Assembly: GCF_022682495.2 (NCBI RefSeq)
Contig: NC_071390.1
Location: 153,116,583-153,180,582, forward strand
Origin: Desmodus rotundus
Taxonomy: Eukaryota; Chordata; Mammalia; Chiroptera; Phyllostomidae
Direction of reading: 5' to 3'
Length of the DNA stretch: 64,000 nucleotides
Under the pieces are notes generated by a model. The model did no database searches, was not told the origin of the DNA, and was given only the letters and a program-made list of their open reading frames with translations. Made by a program: the position numbers and the translations under genes. Positions 1-10,240 of this stretch are shown here, piece by piece. Every line of letters begins with the position of its first letter. The first letter of the stretch is position 1.

Positions 1-362
1 GTGTAGAACAACACTATGCAATAGAACTTTCTGCAATGATGGAAATGCCTGCCTCATTAAATGAAGTTATTTTATTTTAACTAATTTAAATTTAAATAGC
101 CACTTATGGCTCATGGCCGTTATCTTGGATAGAGCAAGCGTAGAATTTACCTGTTAATATTCTCACATCTGCCAGGTATCTTGACTACTGTGTACTGTTA
201 GAATTTTCCTAGAATCTATACTAAGACATTCTTCCATATATACTGTGAAGAGAAATATCCTGTATTATTTTGTTGCAGAGATTTTACTAAATTTAGTAAT
301 ACTTTTAAAATATTATAGATACAATTATGTGAAAGAAAAACTAAACTGATAGGTCTTTCATT
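1..362. other. AT-rich DNA, no feature recognised
   Basis: No coding frame, repeat family or RNA gene is recognisable here. The sequence is AT-rich and appears unique. Confidence 0.6.
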
Positions 363-1090
363 ATGTATTTTTCCATTACCATTTAGTCCCTTTATACTCT
401 GTGCCTCCCCATAATCATCACACTGTTGTCCATGCCCATGAGTCCTTTTTCCTTTTTGCTTAGTCCCTCCACCCCCAATATCCCGCCTGCCTTAGCTGTC
501 ATCCTACTCTCTCTGAGTCTGTCTCATTTTGCTTGTTTGGTTCAGTTTGTTCGTTTGATTCCACATATGAGTGAAATCGTTTGGTATTTGTCTTTCTTTG
601 GCTCCTTTCACTTAGCATAATGTTCTGTAGGTCCATCCATACTGTTGCAAAGGGTAAGATTTTCTCCTTTTTTATAGCTGAGTAGTATTCCACTCTGTAA
701 ATATTCCATAGTTGTTTTATTCACTCACCTACTGATGGACACTTGGGCTGCCTCCATATCTTGGCAATTATAAATAATGCTGCAATGAACATAGGGGTGC
801 TTATGTTCTTTTGAATTAGTGTTTTGGGTTTCTTTGGATATATTCCTGAAAGTGGGATTGCTGGGTCAAAGGGCAGATCCAGTTTTAATTTTTTGAGGTA
901 TCTCTATACTTCTTTCCACAGTGGCTGCACCAATCTGCATTCCCACCAACAGTGCAAAAGAGTTCCCCTTTCTCCACATCTTTGCCAACACTTGTTTGTT
1001 GATTTGTTGATGATAGCCATTCTGACAGGTGTGATGATATCTCATTGTGGTTTTAATTTGTACATATTTCTCTGAGAGTTGATAATTAAG
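363..1090 (-). mobile_element. L1 (LINE-1) 3' fragment, antisense
   Basis: Read on the minus strand this is the end of L1 ORF2 followed by the L1 3' UTR. Typical L1 3' landmarks are visible in antisense: the stretch around 725-960 (three-base-stepped motifs such as CTACTGATGGACA and CATTCCCACCAACAGTGC) and the end near CAGGTGTGATGATATCTCA at about 1027-1045. The L1 3' end lies on the left at about 363. It is strongly 5' truncated (about 0.7 kb of a roughly 6 kb element) and carries many stops. I could not identify a target-site duplication. The short frames on both strands are by-products. Confidence 0.9.
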
Positions 1091-2487
1091 AAGAACCAAG
1101 ACTAAACTTTAGGTGACATACCACTAACATAGTTTTTTCTCCTTCCATCCAAACATCTTTTATAAAAATCAATTTTTATCATAAAAATTCAACCTATTAG
1201 GTCAATAATAATTTTAAAAACTCAATGTTTTAGGTATCTAGTTATCTTAAAGTAAATGTGAAAAACCTAAAAAGCTGTATGTTGATACCTATTGACGGGA
1301 ACTAACATTTTAATTAGTGGTCTAAATTTAAAAATAATCGCTACATTCTATTCAGCATATCTTGCTTTTTTGTGATTTATGTGATTAAAATAGTTTTAAA
1401 GAGGAAAAGTTCATTTGAATTACCTACAAATAAGGCATTTGATTATTTTATTTTTCAGTTTTCTCATTCCATTTGAATGAAAACCTGTAATTACATAGAA
1501 CTTCATGTAACATACTTGTTTTAGAATTGAAATGGAAAACATTTAAATTCACAATTTGTAAATAACACAGAATCAGTTGAAATAAAATATATCATTAAGG
1601 ACACTTCTATAACTTTTTGTATAACTCTGACTTTGGAATTAATAGTAATGTTTTCTATATCCCCCAAATAAACAAATGTGCAATTAAAACACCTAAGGAA
1701 ATGGGGAAAGCAATAATACAATCCAAAGTTTAAAAAATAAAACTGTATTATAAATGAATAATGTAACCACACTAAATAAAGTAGGGATAAAAATAGCTAA
1801 TTGAAATTACTATGAAAAACACAAACTTGACTGAATGCTTTATGGCTAAAGACAAAATGTTGTACATAAATGTAGCTAGTAAAAGTATTTCTAACAGGAT
1901 TGGGTTAACACAGCATATGTTTTATACATACACTATGTATACTAAAATTTTTATGTATATACTACATTTTAACAAATAAATATCTTTTAGATAATGAGAT
2001 ACGGGTTTGTCCCAGTTGCAGAAAGAAGTATAAGTAAGAAAAGGTGAGGAGGCTAAAATGAGTCCTATGGTATTGGATTAGAATCGGAGGTATCAATGTA
2101 AAATCATTGTTTTAATATATATAATGATGAAGAATACAGTCTATTTTTGTTATTCAAAATAATTGTGATCTATGAAGTCATCACCATTAATGAGCTAGAG
2201 AAAGCAAATTATTACCACTAGGGGAAAACAGGATTGGCTTCCTTTGAATCTCTGTTCACAGTATTTCCATGAACCAATCAGTATATATGTAGCCTTGTTT
2301 AATGTGTGTTTCTGTTTAAAGACATCTATTTAATATATATTGTTGACTCATTAACAAATTTATGAACAAAGTACTGTAAATGTGAGGTATACATACATTT
2401 AAGAAAGATACAAGTAAAATAAATATTTTCCAACCCACTTATTCATGGGTGGCCAGAGACTATCCCTGCAGCTTAGGGCACAAGGAT
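1091..2487. other. AT-rich unique DNA
   Basis: About 1.4 kb without a recognisable gene or repeat family. A frame of 83 codons on the minus strand at 1521-1772 has no recognisable domain and is expected by chance. Confidence 0.6.
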
Positions 2488-2496
2488 ACCCACTTT

Positions 2497-2706
2497 TTTT
2501 TAATCCTCACCTGAGGACATCTTAAAGAGGTAGGGAGAGAGAGAAGCATCAATGTGAGTGAGAAGCATCAATTGGTTGCCTCTCATACATTCCCTGAGTG
2601 GGGATGGAACCCACAACCTAGTTATGTGCTCTGACTGGGAATCTAACCTGCAACCTTTAGGTTATAGGACAATGCTCAAACCAACTGAGCCACAATGGCC
2701 AGGGCT
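2497..2706 (-). mobile_element. VES SINE (tRNA-derived), antisense
   Basis: The minus strand begins with the VES head (GCCCTGGCCA at about 2697-2706) followed by a tRNA-like box region and a duplicated 'CCCAGTCAGAGCACA'-type block. The 3' part is pyrimidine-rich and reads as GA-rich on the plus strand at 2530-2545. It abuts a second VES immediately to the right. Confidence 0.85.
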
Positions 2707-2929
2707 TTTTAAAAAAATTCTCACTCAAGGATATGTTCATTGATTTGAGAGAGAGAGAGAGAATAAAACGTTGTTGTGAGCGAGAAACATCAATTGGTTG
2801 CATCTTGTACATGCCACAACTGGGGATTGAACCCACAACTTAGTTATGTACCCTGACCAGGAATCAAATATGCAGCCTTTTGGTGTGTGGGATATAGCTC
2901 CAATTAACTGAGCCACCGAGCCAGAGTAG
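2707..2929 (-). mobile_element. VES SINE (tRNA-derived), antisense, second copy
   Basis: A second VES of the same orientation directly follows the first. Its tail (TCACTCAAGGATATGTTCA at about 2722-2740) is the usual 3' end of the longer VES subfamily, and its head lies near 2920-2929. A GA run at 2748-2761 marks the pyrimidine-rich part. A 7-bp direct repeat, ACCCACT, occurs left of the first copy (2488-2494) and right of this one (2931-2937). Confidence 0.85.
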
Positions 2930-2969
2930 AACCCACTCTTGACAGGATGCCCTTTCATCACAGGGTGCA

Positions 2970-2988
2970 CTCACACACACACACACAG
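2970..2988. repeat. short (CA)n tract
   Basis: Nine uninterrupted CA units within an otherwise unassigned spacer. Confidence 0.9.
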
Positions 2989-3036
2989 TCATCACAGAGC
3001 AATTTAAACATGCTAATTCTCCTGTGTACCTACCTC

Positions 3037-3145
3037 TTTGGGTATGGGAGGAAGGTGGAGTACTAAGAGAAAATCCACACAGACATGGGGAGAACATGCA
3101 AACTCCACACAGACAGTGGTTCCAGCCTGGAATCAATTTTTTTCT
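3037..3145. repeat. Fragment of a widespread vertebrate retroposon
   Basis: The stretch contains GGGGAGAACATGCAAACTCC and a following ACACAGAC, a block that recurs in interspersed repeats of many vertebrates, often linked to LINE or SINE tails. The family is uncertain from sequence alone. It is a short, mutated fragment. Confidence 0.55.
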
Positions 3146-3244
3146 CACCAACATTATAACAAAATGATTTGGAATAAAATGATGCTATTTGAGGAACTAC
3201 TGTGATTTTAATTTTTATGTAAGCTACTTCAATTATTTTAGTAG

Positions 3245-3375
3245 TGACTAATCAATCAAATAATGCATATTGAGCACATACTGTGTGCTAAAAGGTGTAT
3301 CAGTGAAAAGCTAATAAGAATCTCTTTCATGGAGGAGTTTATATTCAAGTGAGGATAGGCAGGAAAAAGATGAAT
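3245..3375 (-). repeat. L2 3'-end relic, antisense
   Basis: The plus strand reads like the reverse complement of the L2 3' end: a degenerate ATCAATCAAATAATG start, then a TTGAGCACATACTGTGTGC block and a CATGGAGGAGTTTATATTC block. It is old and heavily diverged. Confidence 0.55.
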
Positions 3376-3603
3376 AGAAAAGCTATTAATAATAACATAA
3401 GTTGAAAATTTCTCCATGCCATGATTTAGTCTTATACTTTTCTTTGCCTAACAATGCCAAGACTTTACTGAGAATAATTAATAATGCTAAACATAACAAA
3501 CTGAAACAGAGCAATTTATTTTATCTTTTAGCATTTTGATGGAGCAAAATTGGGGAAAAGCTGATTGATGGTGCAAGAGGCAGAGCAGTGTTGCTAGGTT
3601 AAG

Positions 3604-3621
3604 CACACACACACACACACA
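3604..3621. repeat. (CA)n microsatellite
   Basis: Nine CA units directly left of the Tigger-like element; the tract seems to have overgrown that element's left boundary. Confidence 0.9.
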
Positions 3622-3987
3622 ACACTGAGCCTTGAACAACACAGGTTTGAACTGCATGGGTCAACTTATATGTAGATTTTTAAAATAAATACTATTGGCT
3701 GTCGGTATTTGAGGGGTTTTCATTCATGGATTCAACTAACCACTGATCTAAAACAAAATCCATGGATATGAAGGGCAGCCTATATGCACTGTTCCACATT
3801 ATATTATATAGGGACTTGAACATCTGCAAATCTGTGTAACTGCAGGGAGTCCCAGAACCAGTCCCCTGCGGATCCTGAGGGCCAGCCAACTGCAGTTAAC
3901 TGTTTTGAGGAGTCAGAGTTTATACTCAGTTTTTCAACTGTTTGGGTGTTGACAGTCCTTACCCCTATGTTGTTCAAAGGTCAATTG
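3622..3987. mobile_element. Tigger-like DNA transposon remnant (TcMar)
   Basis: The ends are inverted copies: CCTTGAACAACACAGGTTTG on the left (from about 3629) and, reverse-complemented, CAATTGACCTTTGAACAACA on the right. These match the termini of mammalian Tigger elements. A TA follows the right end at 3988-3989; on the left the expected TA is obscured by the CA tract. The element is about 365 bp, has no transposase frame and is a non-autonomous or deleted copy. Confidence 0.7.
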
Positions 3988-4061
3988 TATACATTCACGC
4001 ACACACACAAAGAATATTGAGGACATAAAGGAAAAGGGACACATACTGGATAATATTCTTA

Positions 4062-4077
4062 TAAAACAGGAACTTTA
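4062..4077. repeat. Left target-site duplication of inverted L1
   Basis: Sequence TAAAACAGGAACTTTA, repeated perfectly at 4620-4635. The right copy is followed by AA, giving an ACTTT/AAA cleavage context as expected for the L1 endonuclease acting for a minus-strand insertion. Confidence 0.85.
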
Positions 4078-4619
4078 TTATTATTTTTAATTTAAGATTT
4101 TATTTTCAATTTTGGGTTAATTAACATTAAAAGGAAAATATTTTTTCCTTTCTATTGAATTTATTGGGTTGAGAACACAACAAGCCAGAATCTGTAGACA
4201 CAGCAAAAGCAGTCTTAAGAGGGAAATTCATAGCATCATAGGCCTATGTCAAGAAACAAGAAAAATCTAGAATAAACAATCAAACTTTATATGTAAAGGA
4301 ACTTGAAAAAAAACAACAAAGCCCAAAGTGGATAAAAGGAAGGAAATAATAAAGATCAGAGCAGAAATAAACCAAATAGGCTCTAAAACACAGTAAAAAG
4401 ATTAGAGTAAGCAAGAGCTGATTCTTTGTGAAGATAAACAAGGCTGACGAACTTTTAATTGGACTCATCAAGAAAAAAAGAGAGAGGACCCAAATAAATT
4501 AAATCCTAAATGAAAGAGAAGTAACACCTGACATCAAATATACTAAGGATTGTAAGAAAATATTATGAACAAACTATATATCAACAAATTGAGCAATCTG
4601 GACAAAATGGATAGATTCC
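4078..4619 (-). mobile_element. 5'-inverted (twin-primed) L1 insertion
   Basis: Two L1 segments in opposite orientation lie between perfect 16-bp direct repeats. The left part (about 4078-4170) is T-rich and resembles an antisense L1 3' end. The right part (about 4175-4619) is sense-strand ORF2 from upstream of the reverse transcriptase core, with recognisable stretches such as GGAAGGAAATAATAAAGATC at 4338-4357 and AGATAAACAAGGCTGACGAA. This arrangement is the product known for twin priming: the 3' end on the minus strand and an inverted 5' segment. All reading frames are broken. Confidence 0.8.
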
Positions 4620-4635
4620 TAAAACAGGAACTTTA
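4620..4635. repeat. Right target-site duplication of inverted L1
   Basis: Perfect 16-base match to 4062-4077. Confidence 0.85.
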
Positions 4636-5739
4636 AATACTTGTCCATTATTTATCCAATTTGCCCCTCTATGTAACTCGATGCTCAATACAACTTCATT
4701 GAGTGAATGGGAGAAAAACGATTTGAATGCATTTTAGGAAAAGAGAATGCTCACTCTAGATCACTCTAGATAAAAGCAGAATACTAATCACATTAGGGCA
4801 TAATAGAGTCTTGTATTGTGTCATAGTGCTTTATTTGCATACAAATTATAGGTGAAAAGCAGCAGGGCAGCATCTTTCCCTGAGTTATACCTAGTCAATT
4901 CAGAACCTTGCACATAATGCACGCTTATTAGATTTGGTTGCATTGATTAAAAAGTGAATTAAACGCCAATACAAACATGTCTAATAACAAATGAAAAATT
5001 TAGTAATTAAAATGAGCTGACTTTTATTAAGTATTAGACAGTTTTGAAATCCCAACTTTCAGAATCTTATAAATAGTAAAGTGACACAACTCTGGCACTA
5101 ATTGGGTGTCCCAGGAGCCTAGCGGCATTGTACGTCACTTACTTCACTTCGTGTTTTACCTCTTCCTCCTCCTAAGGAGGCTGGAATGAAGGTGACTAAC
5201 CTGGCTTCTCTTTTCTGTTTTAATGGTCATTACCTGTTAGCTGGCTAGATTACAAGTTCCCTCTGTCTCAAAAAAACCTTCAGGGAAATTCATCCTTGCT
5301 AAAAAACGGCTCTAACTCTTTGAGTGCATGGACTAGTATTGTTAGTGAATGACATCTAGAGCAGAAAGAACTGAACCCTTTCTGGCATCTAGTAATTTCC
5401 ATACAGAATCACTGCCTTTTATCGCTTTCTCCTAGGAAGGGGCACAGTTGAGGACCCAAAGGTTGAAATGGGGATGTTTCCACTTGCTTTCTCAAGTCCT
5501 GTTCAATCAATATTACCTATATGTCAGCAGACTCAACTTTCCCTTTTCTCTTTATTATCTCTTTCAGATTTCACTGAGGAAGCTGAAGACAAGCCTCTCA
5601 GAGGAGTGTCTTCCTTTTGGCTTTCCTCTTACCTCCCTGGCCTCTCTTTCTTGGTCTTTTTTCCTGGCTCTTCCGTATCTCCTTGGCCTCTAAATATTGT
5701 AGTAACCCGGGGCTTGCATTACTTTTCTGATGGTTCATA
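4636..5739. other. Unassigned DNA
   Basis: About 1.1 kb with no recognised repeat or gene. A 10-base tandem repeat (TCACTCTAGA twice) lies at about 4751-4771. Overlapping plus-strand frames of 81 and 90 codons at 5448-5740 are hydrophobic, lack any recognised domain and are likely chance. Confidence 0.55.
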
Positions 5740-6290
5740 ACAATTTACCACAAGTTTGGTGATTCCAAATAATACTTTTTATTTCAGAGTTTCTTTGGAT
5801 TAAAAGTCTGGGTACAGCTTAACTGGGTCTTCTCCAAGATGCAGTCGTGGTGTCACCTGGTGCTTGGGGTATCATTTGAGTGCTTGACTATGGAAGCGTT
5901 TATTTTCAAGCTTGCTCAGGTTGTTGGCAGAATTTATTTTCTTGTGGCTGTAGTAGGGAGGCCTTTGTTTTCTTGTTGGCTGGAGGTTGGAGACGTTACA
6001 AGATGCCAGGTAGAAACTGCTCTTTAGTTCTTTGCCAAGTGTATTCTTTAACACAGGTGTTTGCTTCACAAAAGTCAGCTAGTGAAGGAAATCTCCAGCA
6101 AGATGGATGCTGTGGTCTTATGTAATAATGTGATCACACAGTGTATTTCATATGTATCCTGTCACATAGTCCATTGGTCAGAAACCAGTTACAGGTCCTG
6201 CCTACACAGCAGAGAATGTGATTCATACAAGGACACAACAACCAGGAGGCAGGAATGATGGAGCCACCAAGGAGTCTACCTATCCTGGGG
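5740..6290 (+). repeat. Ancient mammalian interspersed repeat, family not assigned
   Basis: The text from ACAATTTACCACAAGTTTGG through AGATGCAGTCGTGGTGTCAC, TTGTTGGCAGAATTTATTTTC and the end near GGAGCCACCAAGGAGTCTAC follows the order of blocks of a repeat that is common in placental genomes. I recognise the pattern but cannot name the family with confidence. No coding potential. Confidence 0.55.
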
Positions 6291-6329
6291 TAGTCTTTTG
6301 CTATATCTCTTCTCTGTCTGCACTCACTT

Positions 6330-6670
6330 GTATCTCATGGATTTAAATACTATCAATGGGTGGACAATGCTTGACTTTTATATTTAGAGCTTGATCTCCA
6401 TATTTAAACTCCACACTAATACAGTCACTCAAATGTTTATATGCTCCACTTAGGTGTGTCTAATGGACATCTCCAAATTTACATATCCAAAGTCAACATA
6501 ATTATTTACCCCAGAAATCTGCTTTTTCCATTTTCCCAGTCCCGCTTAATGGCAACCTATCCTTTCAGTTGCTCAGATCAAAAACCTTTGTGCCATCCTT
6601 GACTCTTCCTATTCTCTCATACCCAACATACAATTTATCAAACCTTTTTAAAAAATTGCCATTTCTTGGT
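6330..6670 (+). mobile_element. L2 ORF2 relic (3' part of RT region)
   Basis: The order TCATGGATTTAAATACTATC, TAATGGACATCTCCAAATTT, and TTTGTGCCATCCTTGACTCT follows the C-terminal side of the L2 reverse transcriptase ORF. The same block recurs at 46180-46440, giving an internal check. Frames are destroyed by mutations. Confidence 0.65.
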
Positions 6671-7029
6671 TACTGTCTTTACATTCAGGTGGCACTAGAC
6701 CTGATTTAAAATATAGGTCACTTGGTGGCTCTCTGGCAGTCATTCCAGTCCTAATGGGGAGTACAGTCTATCTGCAATTTTTAGCAACTGGCTCAGAGCC
6801 TGCTTCTAACAGGATGAATCACGTGGAAACCAAATACCACTGCTCTCTGAGTTTGCTGTTGATAAAAACTTACATAGCTGTTACCATGTACCAAATTGCT
6901 TCCTATGAGATGTTGCCTCTCACCATTCAAGGCTGCATTTGCCTTAATGAACCTCTCAGTACTTGTTTCACTCTAAAGGCCCAGGTGTAACACAGATGAT
7001 GGTGTAGTCAGTAGACTCTTCTGCTAACG
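6671..7029. other. Unassigned DNA
   Basis: About 360 bp without recognised content. A 78-codon plus-strand frame at 6754-6990 has no visible domain. Confidence 0.5.
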
Positions 7030-7031
7030 TA

Positions 7032-7698
7032 TGAGGTCTGTCCAGAAAGTATCCAGCCATGCGATTTGAAAAATAGACATTTATTGCACAAGATCCAAGA
7101 AACATTGTACATAAGACAATGACACCTCAGTCTCCTTCAAAGTAGGTACCTTGGGACCTCACACAGTTCTCCCAACCACCATCAGCTGCCCTGTCATATT
7201 TTCTTAAATCTCATCTACAGTCTGAAATCTCGTCATTTTCAAAGGTGATTTTAGTTTTGGGAAAAGCCAGAAGTCGCAGGGTGACAAATCTGGTCTGTAG
7301 TGGGGCTGAGTCACCTGGGTGATTTGAGGTCTCACCAAAAAACTGCACCAGATGTGATGTATGAGCAGGCACATTGCCATGATAATAGCTGCCAGTTACC
7401 AGTTACCCACAGCTGTGGCCTTATGAGTCATCCTAATAGTTTCTGTGGAGGAATGTTCAGCTTAACACAAAATTTGATGCAGATTTGTTGCTCTGTTTGC
7501 TCAGTTATTTTGAATGTGACAGCCACACAGTGCTCATTTCAATGGCATCTACCAACTCCACCAACTAGTACAGTGAAGTCATCATTGTTCACACATGCAC
7601 CTTCCAGGCCACCCTCCTTGGCTGCCAAGTTACATCGATGTCGCACAAACCGTTCCCGTTATATTAACAGTGGGTGGACTTTTTCTGGACAGCCTTTG
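7032..7698 (-). mobile_element. Internally deleted mariner transposon
   Basis: The element is bounded by TA at 7030-7031 and 7699-7700 and by inverted ends (TGAGGTCTGTCCAGAAAGTA left; reverse complement of the right end is AAAGGCTGTCCAGAAAAAGT). The minus strand holds remnants of a mariner transposase: an N-terminal piece (EQQICIKFCVKLN, about 7440-7515) and, after a large internal deletion, a C-terminal piece (HGNVPAHTSHLVQFF, then a damaged PDL-type region, about 7225-7390). In the family the second catalytic aspartate sits in HDNAPAH; here that position reads G. At 667 bp it is about half of a full mariner, so it is non-autonomous and inactive. The 169-codon plus-strand frame at 7300-7809 is antisense to it and not a gene. 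Confidence 0.85.
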
Positions 7699-7700
7699 TA

Positions 7701-8330
7701 CTCTTTCTGTGAAGTTTTCTCCTCTGTGGTGCATCTTCTTTTCATCCTGTGTTTCTTCCTTCCTTTTTCCCTACATCCTCAAAAACTGTTAAAATATGTT
7801 TCTAGATAGGTATGACTTTCCATCATTCATGTACATTTTGGTCTAAAATAGTTCATAAATGTATTATTTTCTCTAGGGACATTTTTACTTTATACCATTA
7901 CTCTTGTTATAAAATGTATTTTTTCTATCATCAGGATTTGAGACATTCATATGCTTGTTAACTTGATTTAGGGCCCAGACAGTAGAGGGGTGAACCTTGG
8001 CTAGAACCATCCCTGTTGGAGTTTAGGCATAGGTAGAGGGTATCTCATGGAGGCAGTTGATAGAAAAAAAGTTATCTCATCTACATTGCTTGAGACAAGT
8101 TTATAAACTCATTCTTTACCACTGTAGACAGACTCGTAGCTCCGTCCTCTTCTTTTCACATACTTGTGCTTCTTTCCTTGCAACTTTGTTATGTGTTAAG
8201 TTTATTAAGCAGACATCATTTGTAATTCACCTGCATGTGTGAGCATGTGTGAGTAATTTAGCCCACACTTACCTTTTGTCTTTTTCTATTTTCTTGAATT
8301 CTCACACTGATTTTCTAATTATATTTTTAG
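7701..8330. other. Unassigned DNA
   Basis: No gene or repeat recognised. T-rich stretches precede the candidate exon at 8331. Confidence 0.5.
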
Positions 8331-8386
8331 GAATCCGAATCTTGAAATTTTGGAAGAGAGCATTTGAACCTCAGAATTTCTACCAG
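8331..8386 (+). other. Candidate 56-bp internal exon (speculative)
   Basis: A pyrimidine-rich tract ending TATTTTTAG precedes, and CAG/GTAATGAG follows. One frame is open throughout (two leftover bases, then 18 codons reading IRILKFWKRAFEPQNFYQ). I do not recognise the peptide. Splice-like signals of this quality arise by chance in many introns, so this is weak. Its end phase is not compatible with the other two candidates in the window. Confidence 0.15.
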
Positions 8387-9934
8387 GTAATGAGAAAATA
8401 TGAAAAAGGCCCATACTGTCCAGATTAGAATTTCACTATAAATTTCAATTTTGGATGACTTTCAAAATCCTTCCTTTTTTTTTAATGAAAGAAAAAGAAA
8501 GTTGAAGTTCTGGTAGGAAATTTTGTAAAAAGTAAAATTGACAATGAGACCATTTTTAAAAGTAGTATGTACTCTTAAGCAATCTATTATTCAGAATTAT
8601 CCCAACAACAGAAAGAGTAAGACAGATACCAGGCTAAATAGGAAAATGTTTCCAAAATAAGATACTTGGTATCAGCAGAAAATGTTTTACTTGGTACACC
8701 TAAAGATAGTTTTAAGGTAAACAGTTGAATGCAAAAGAGTGTGTATTGCTAACAAATATTTTGGAGATGAGCACTTGATGAAAGTACTACATGCTTAGAA
8801 AAACCTTTCAATTTGGCCAGCTGAAACACCATGTGTTGTAAAATGTCATCCATCATTTCAGTGTTAAGATCGCCCCCTGGTGTGAATACAATCACACCAT
8901 ATGTTTATGAGAAATCATGTTTATGAGAAATTTAGACATTGTTTTTAGAATCTCATTTTGCTGTTAGATGGTGATGGGCACTTTGTTAATGCTAGTTTGA
9001 TTTGGTTAGTATGGTGTGTGACTATCTATAAATATAAGTAAATTTTTTTCTTGCCTTTATCCATTGGTGTAGCTGTAATCAATGGTCAGCTTGAAAGCAG
9101 AATTTGGGAATACATAGTTTCAAATCTTTTTTAAGTTAATAACAAATACTGTTACATAGTAAATGTGAAATTATATACTGAGTCAAAATATTACAGGATA
9201 ATCAACTTAGTAATAACGTTGTTAAGTGACAAATTGCTGTGAATGGTTTCTTTTTTGGTAAACTCATGGACACTTTAATAATTAAACATGAAAATTCAGA
9301 CATTACATTTTGTTTTTGAAATATTCATGGTGTGAAAAAGATAATTCAAGCTTTGACGATTTCTTACAACCCAGCAGCCCCCCATAGCCACAGAACTTGC
9401 AAAAATAATGTAATCTGTTCCTTAATCATAAATAGAGTTCTTATCTATCCTGTAAATGACCCCCACCCCCACAGATTCTCATTCAACACTGGCAGCAGAG
9501 TACCTATTTCATAACTGTCATTTTTCCTTGCATTTAAGTTTTAGTTCTTTAGGAACCATTAAACTATCTTTACAAAGTGAAAGTGTGCATAATATTTTAA
9601 ACTACATTCCTGTAAATTTTATTATTGAAATTATATTTCCCTTTGCTGTCTCTTCTCCACACTGAATTATCTTGATAGTTGTAACTGTTTAGCATAGGTT
9701 CTATGTTCTAAACGTGATCATTTGCTGATTTATAATACTGAGCTGTTTGCAGTAGACTGAATTTACTTTCATTTTCTTCTGTATGCTCTTTCATTTAACT
9801 CTGAAGCCTCACATTAAGCACAATATTTATATTAAATCCTGGCTTGTGGAAAGGATATCTTCTAAAATGTAGAAAACAAACAAAAAATCAGAGCAATGAG
9901 CCTATCATAGCAGATGTGTTTGATTCCTCGTTCT
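8387..9934. other. AT-rich unassigned DNA
   Basis: About 1.5 kb, no repeat family recognised. A short tandem duplication (ATGTTTATGAGAAAT twice) lies near 8900-8932. Confidence 0.55.
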
Positions 9935-10090
9935 CATAGTTACTAGCACCATGACCCTGGACCAGTCACTGACCTTCTCAGAGCTTCAGTCTCTTCTGTA
10001 AAACGGAAATGCAAATCCTACTTCACAGAATATTGTGAACTCATTCTCTGCGTTAATACGTATTTAAGACTTACCTTAGGTCAGATTTGG
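9935..10090 (+). repeat. MIR SINE
   Basis: The blocks CCATGACCCTGGACCAGTCA, TCTCAGAGCTTCAGTCTC and TTCTGTAAAACGGAAATGC follow the MIR core in order. The copy is old. Confidence 0.75.
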
Positions 10091-10094
10091 GGCT

Positions 10095-10240
10095 GGGTGC
10101 CTCATGAACATTTACTTTCACAATTCTGTGAACTAGGTGCTAGGATTTCTATTTTATTGATAAGCCTTAGAAACATTAAGAAACCTGGTAAGTGCAAAAG
10201 CCAAGATTCTAATCAAGGTCTTTCTAACATAAAGTAAACT
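10095..10240 (-). repeat. MIR SINE, antisense
   Basis: Plus strand shows the reverse-complemented MIR order: a TTCTGTGAACTAGGTGCTAG block, a TTATTGATAAGCCTTAGAA block, AAACCTGGTAAGTGC and a CCAAGATTCTAATCAAGG block. It faces the preceding MIR. Confidence 0.6.

Noticed and set aside
2558..2743. tRNA-like sequences in the VES copies considered as tRNA genes
   Set aside because: They are SINE heads with degraded boxes, followed by SINE tails; no intact cloverleaf was found.
7300..7809. 169-codon plus-strand open frame
   Set aside because: It is antisense to the mariner element and reads through its terminus; no domain is recognisable.
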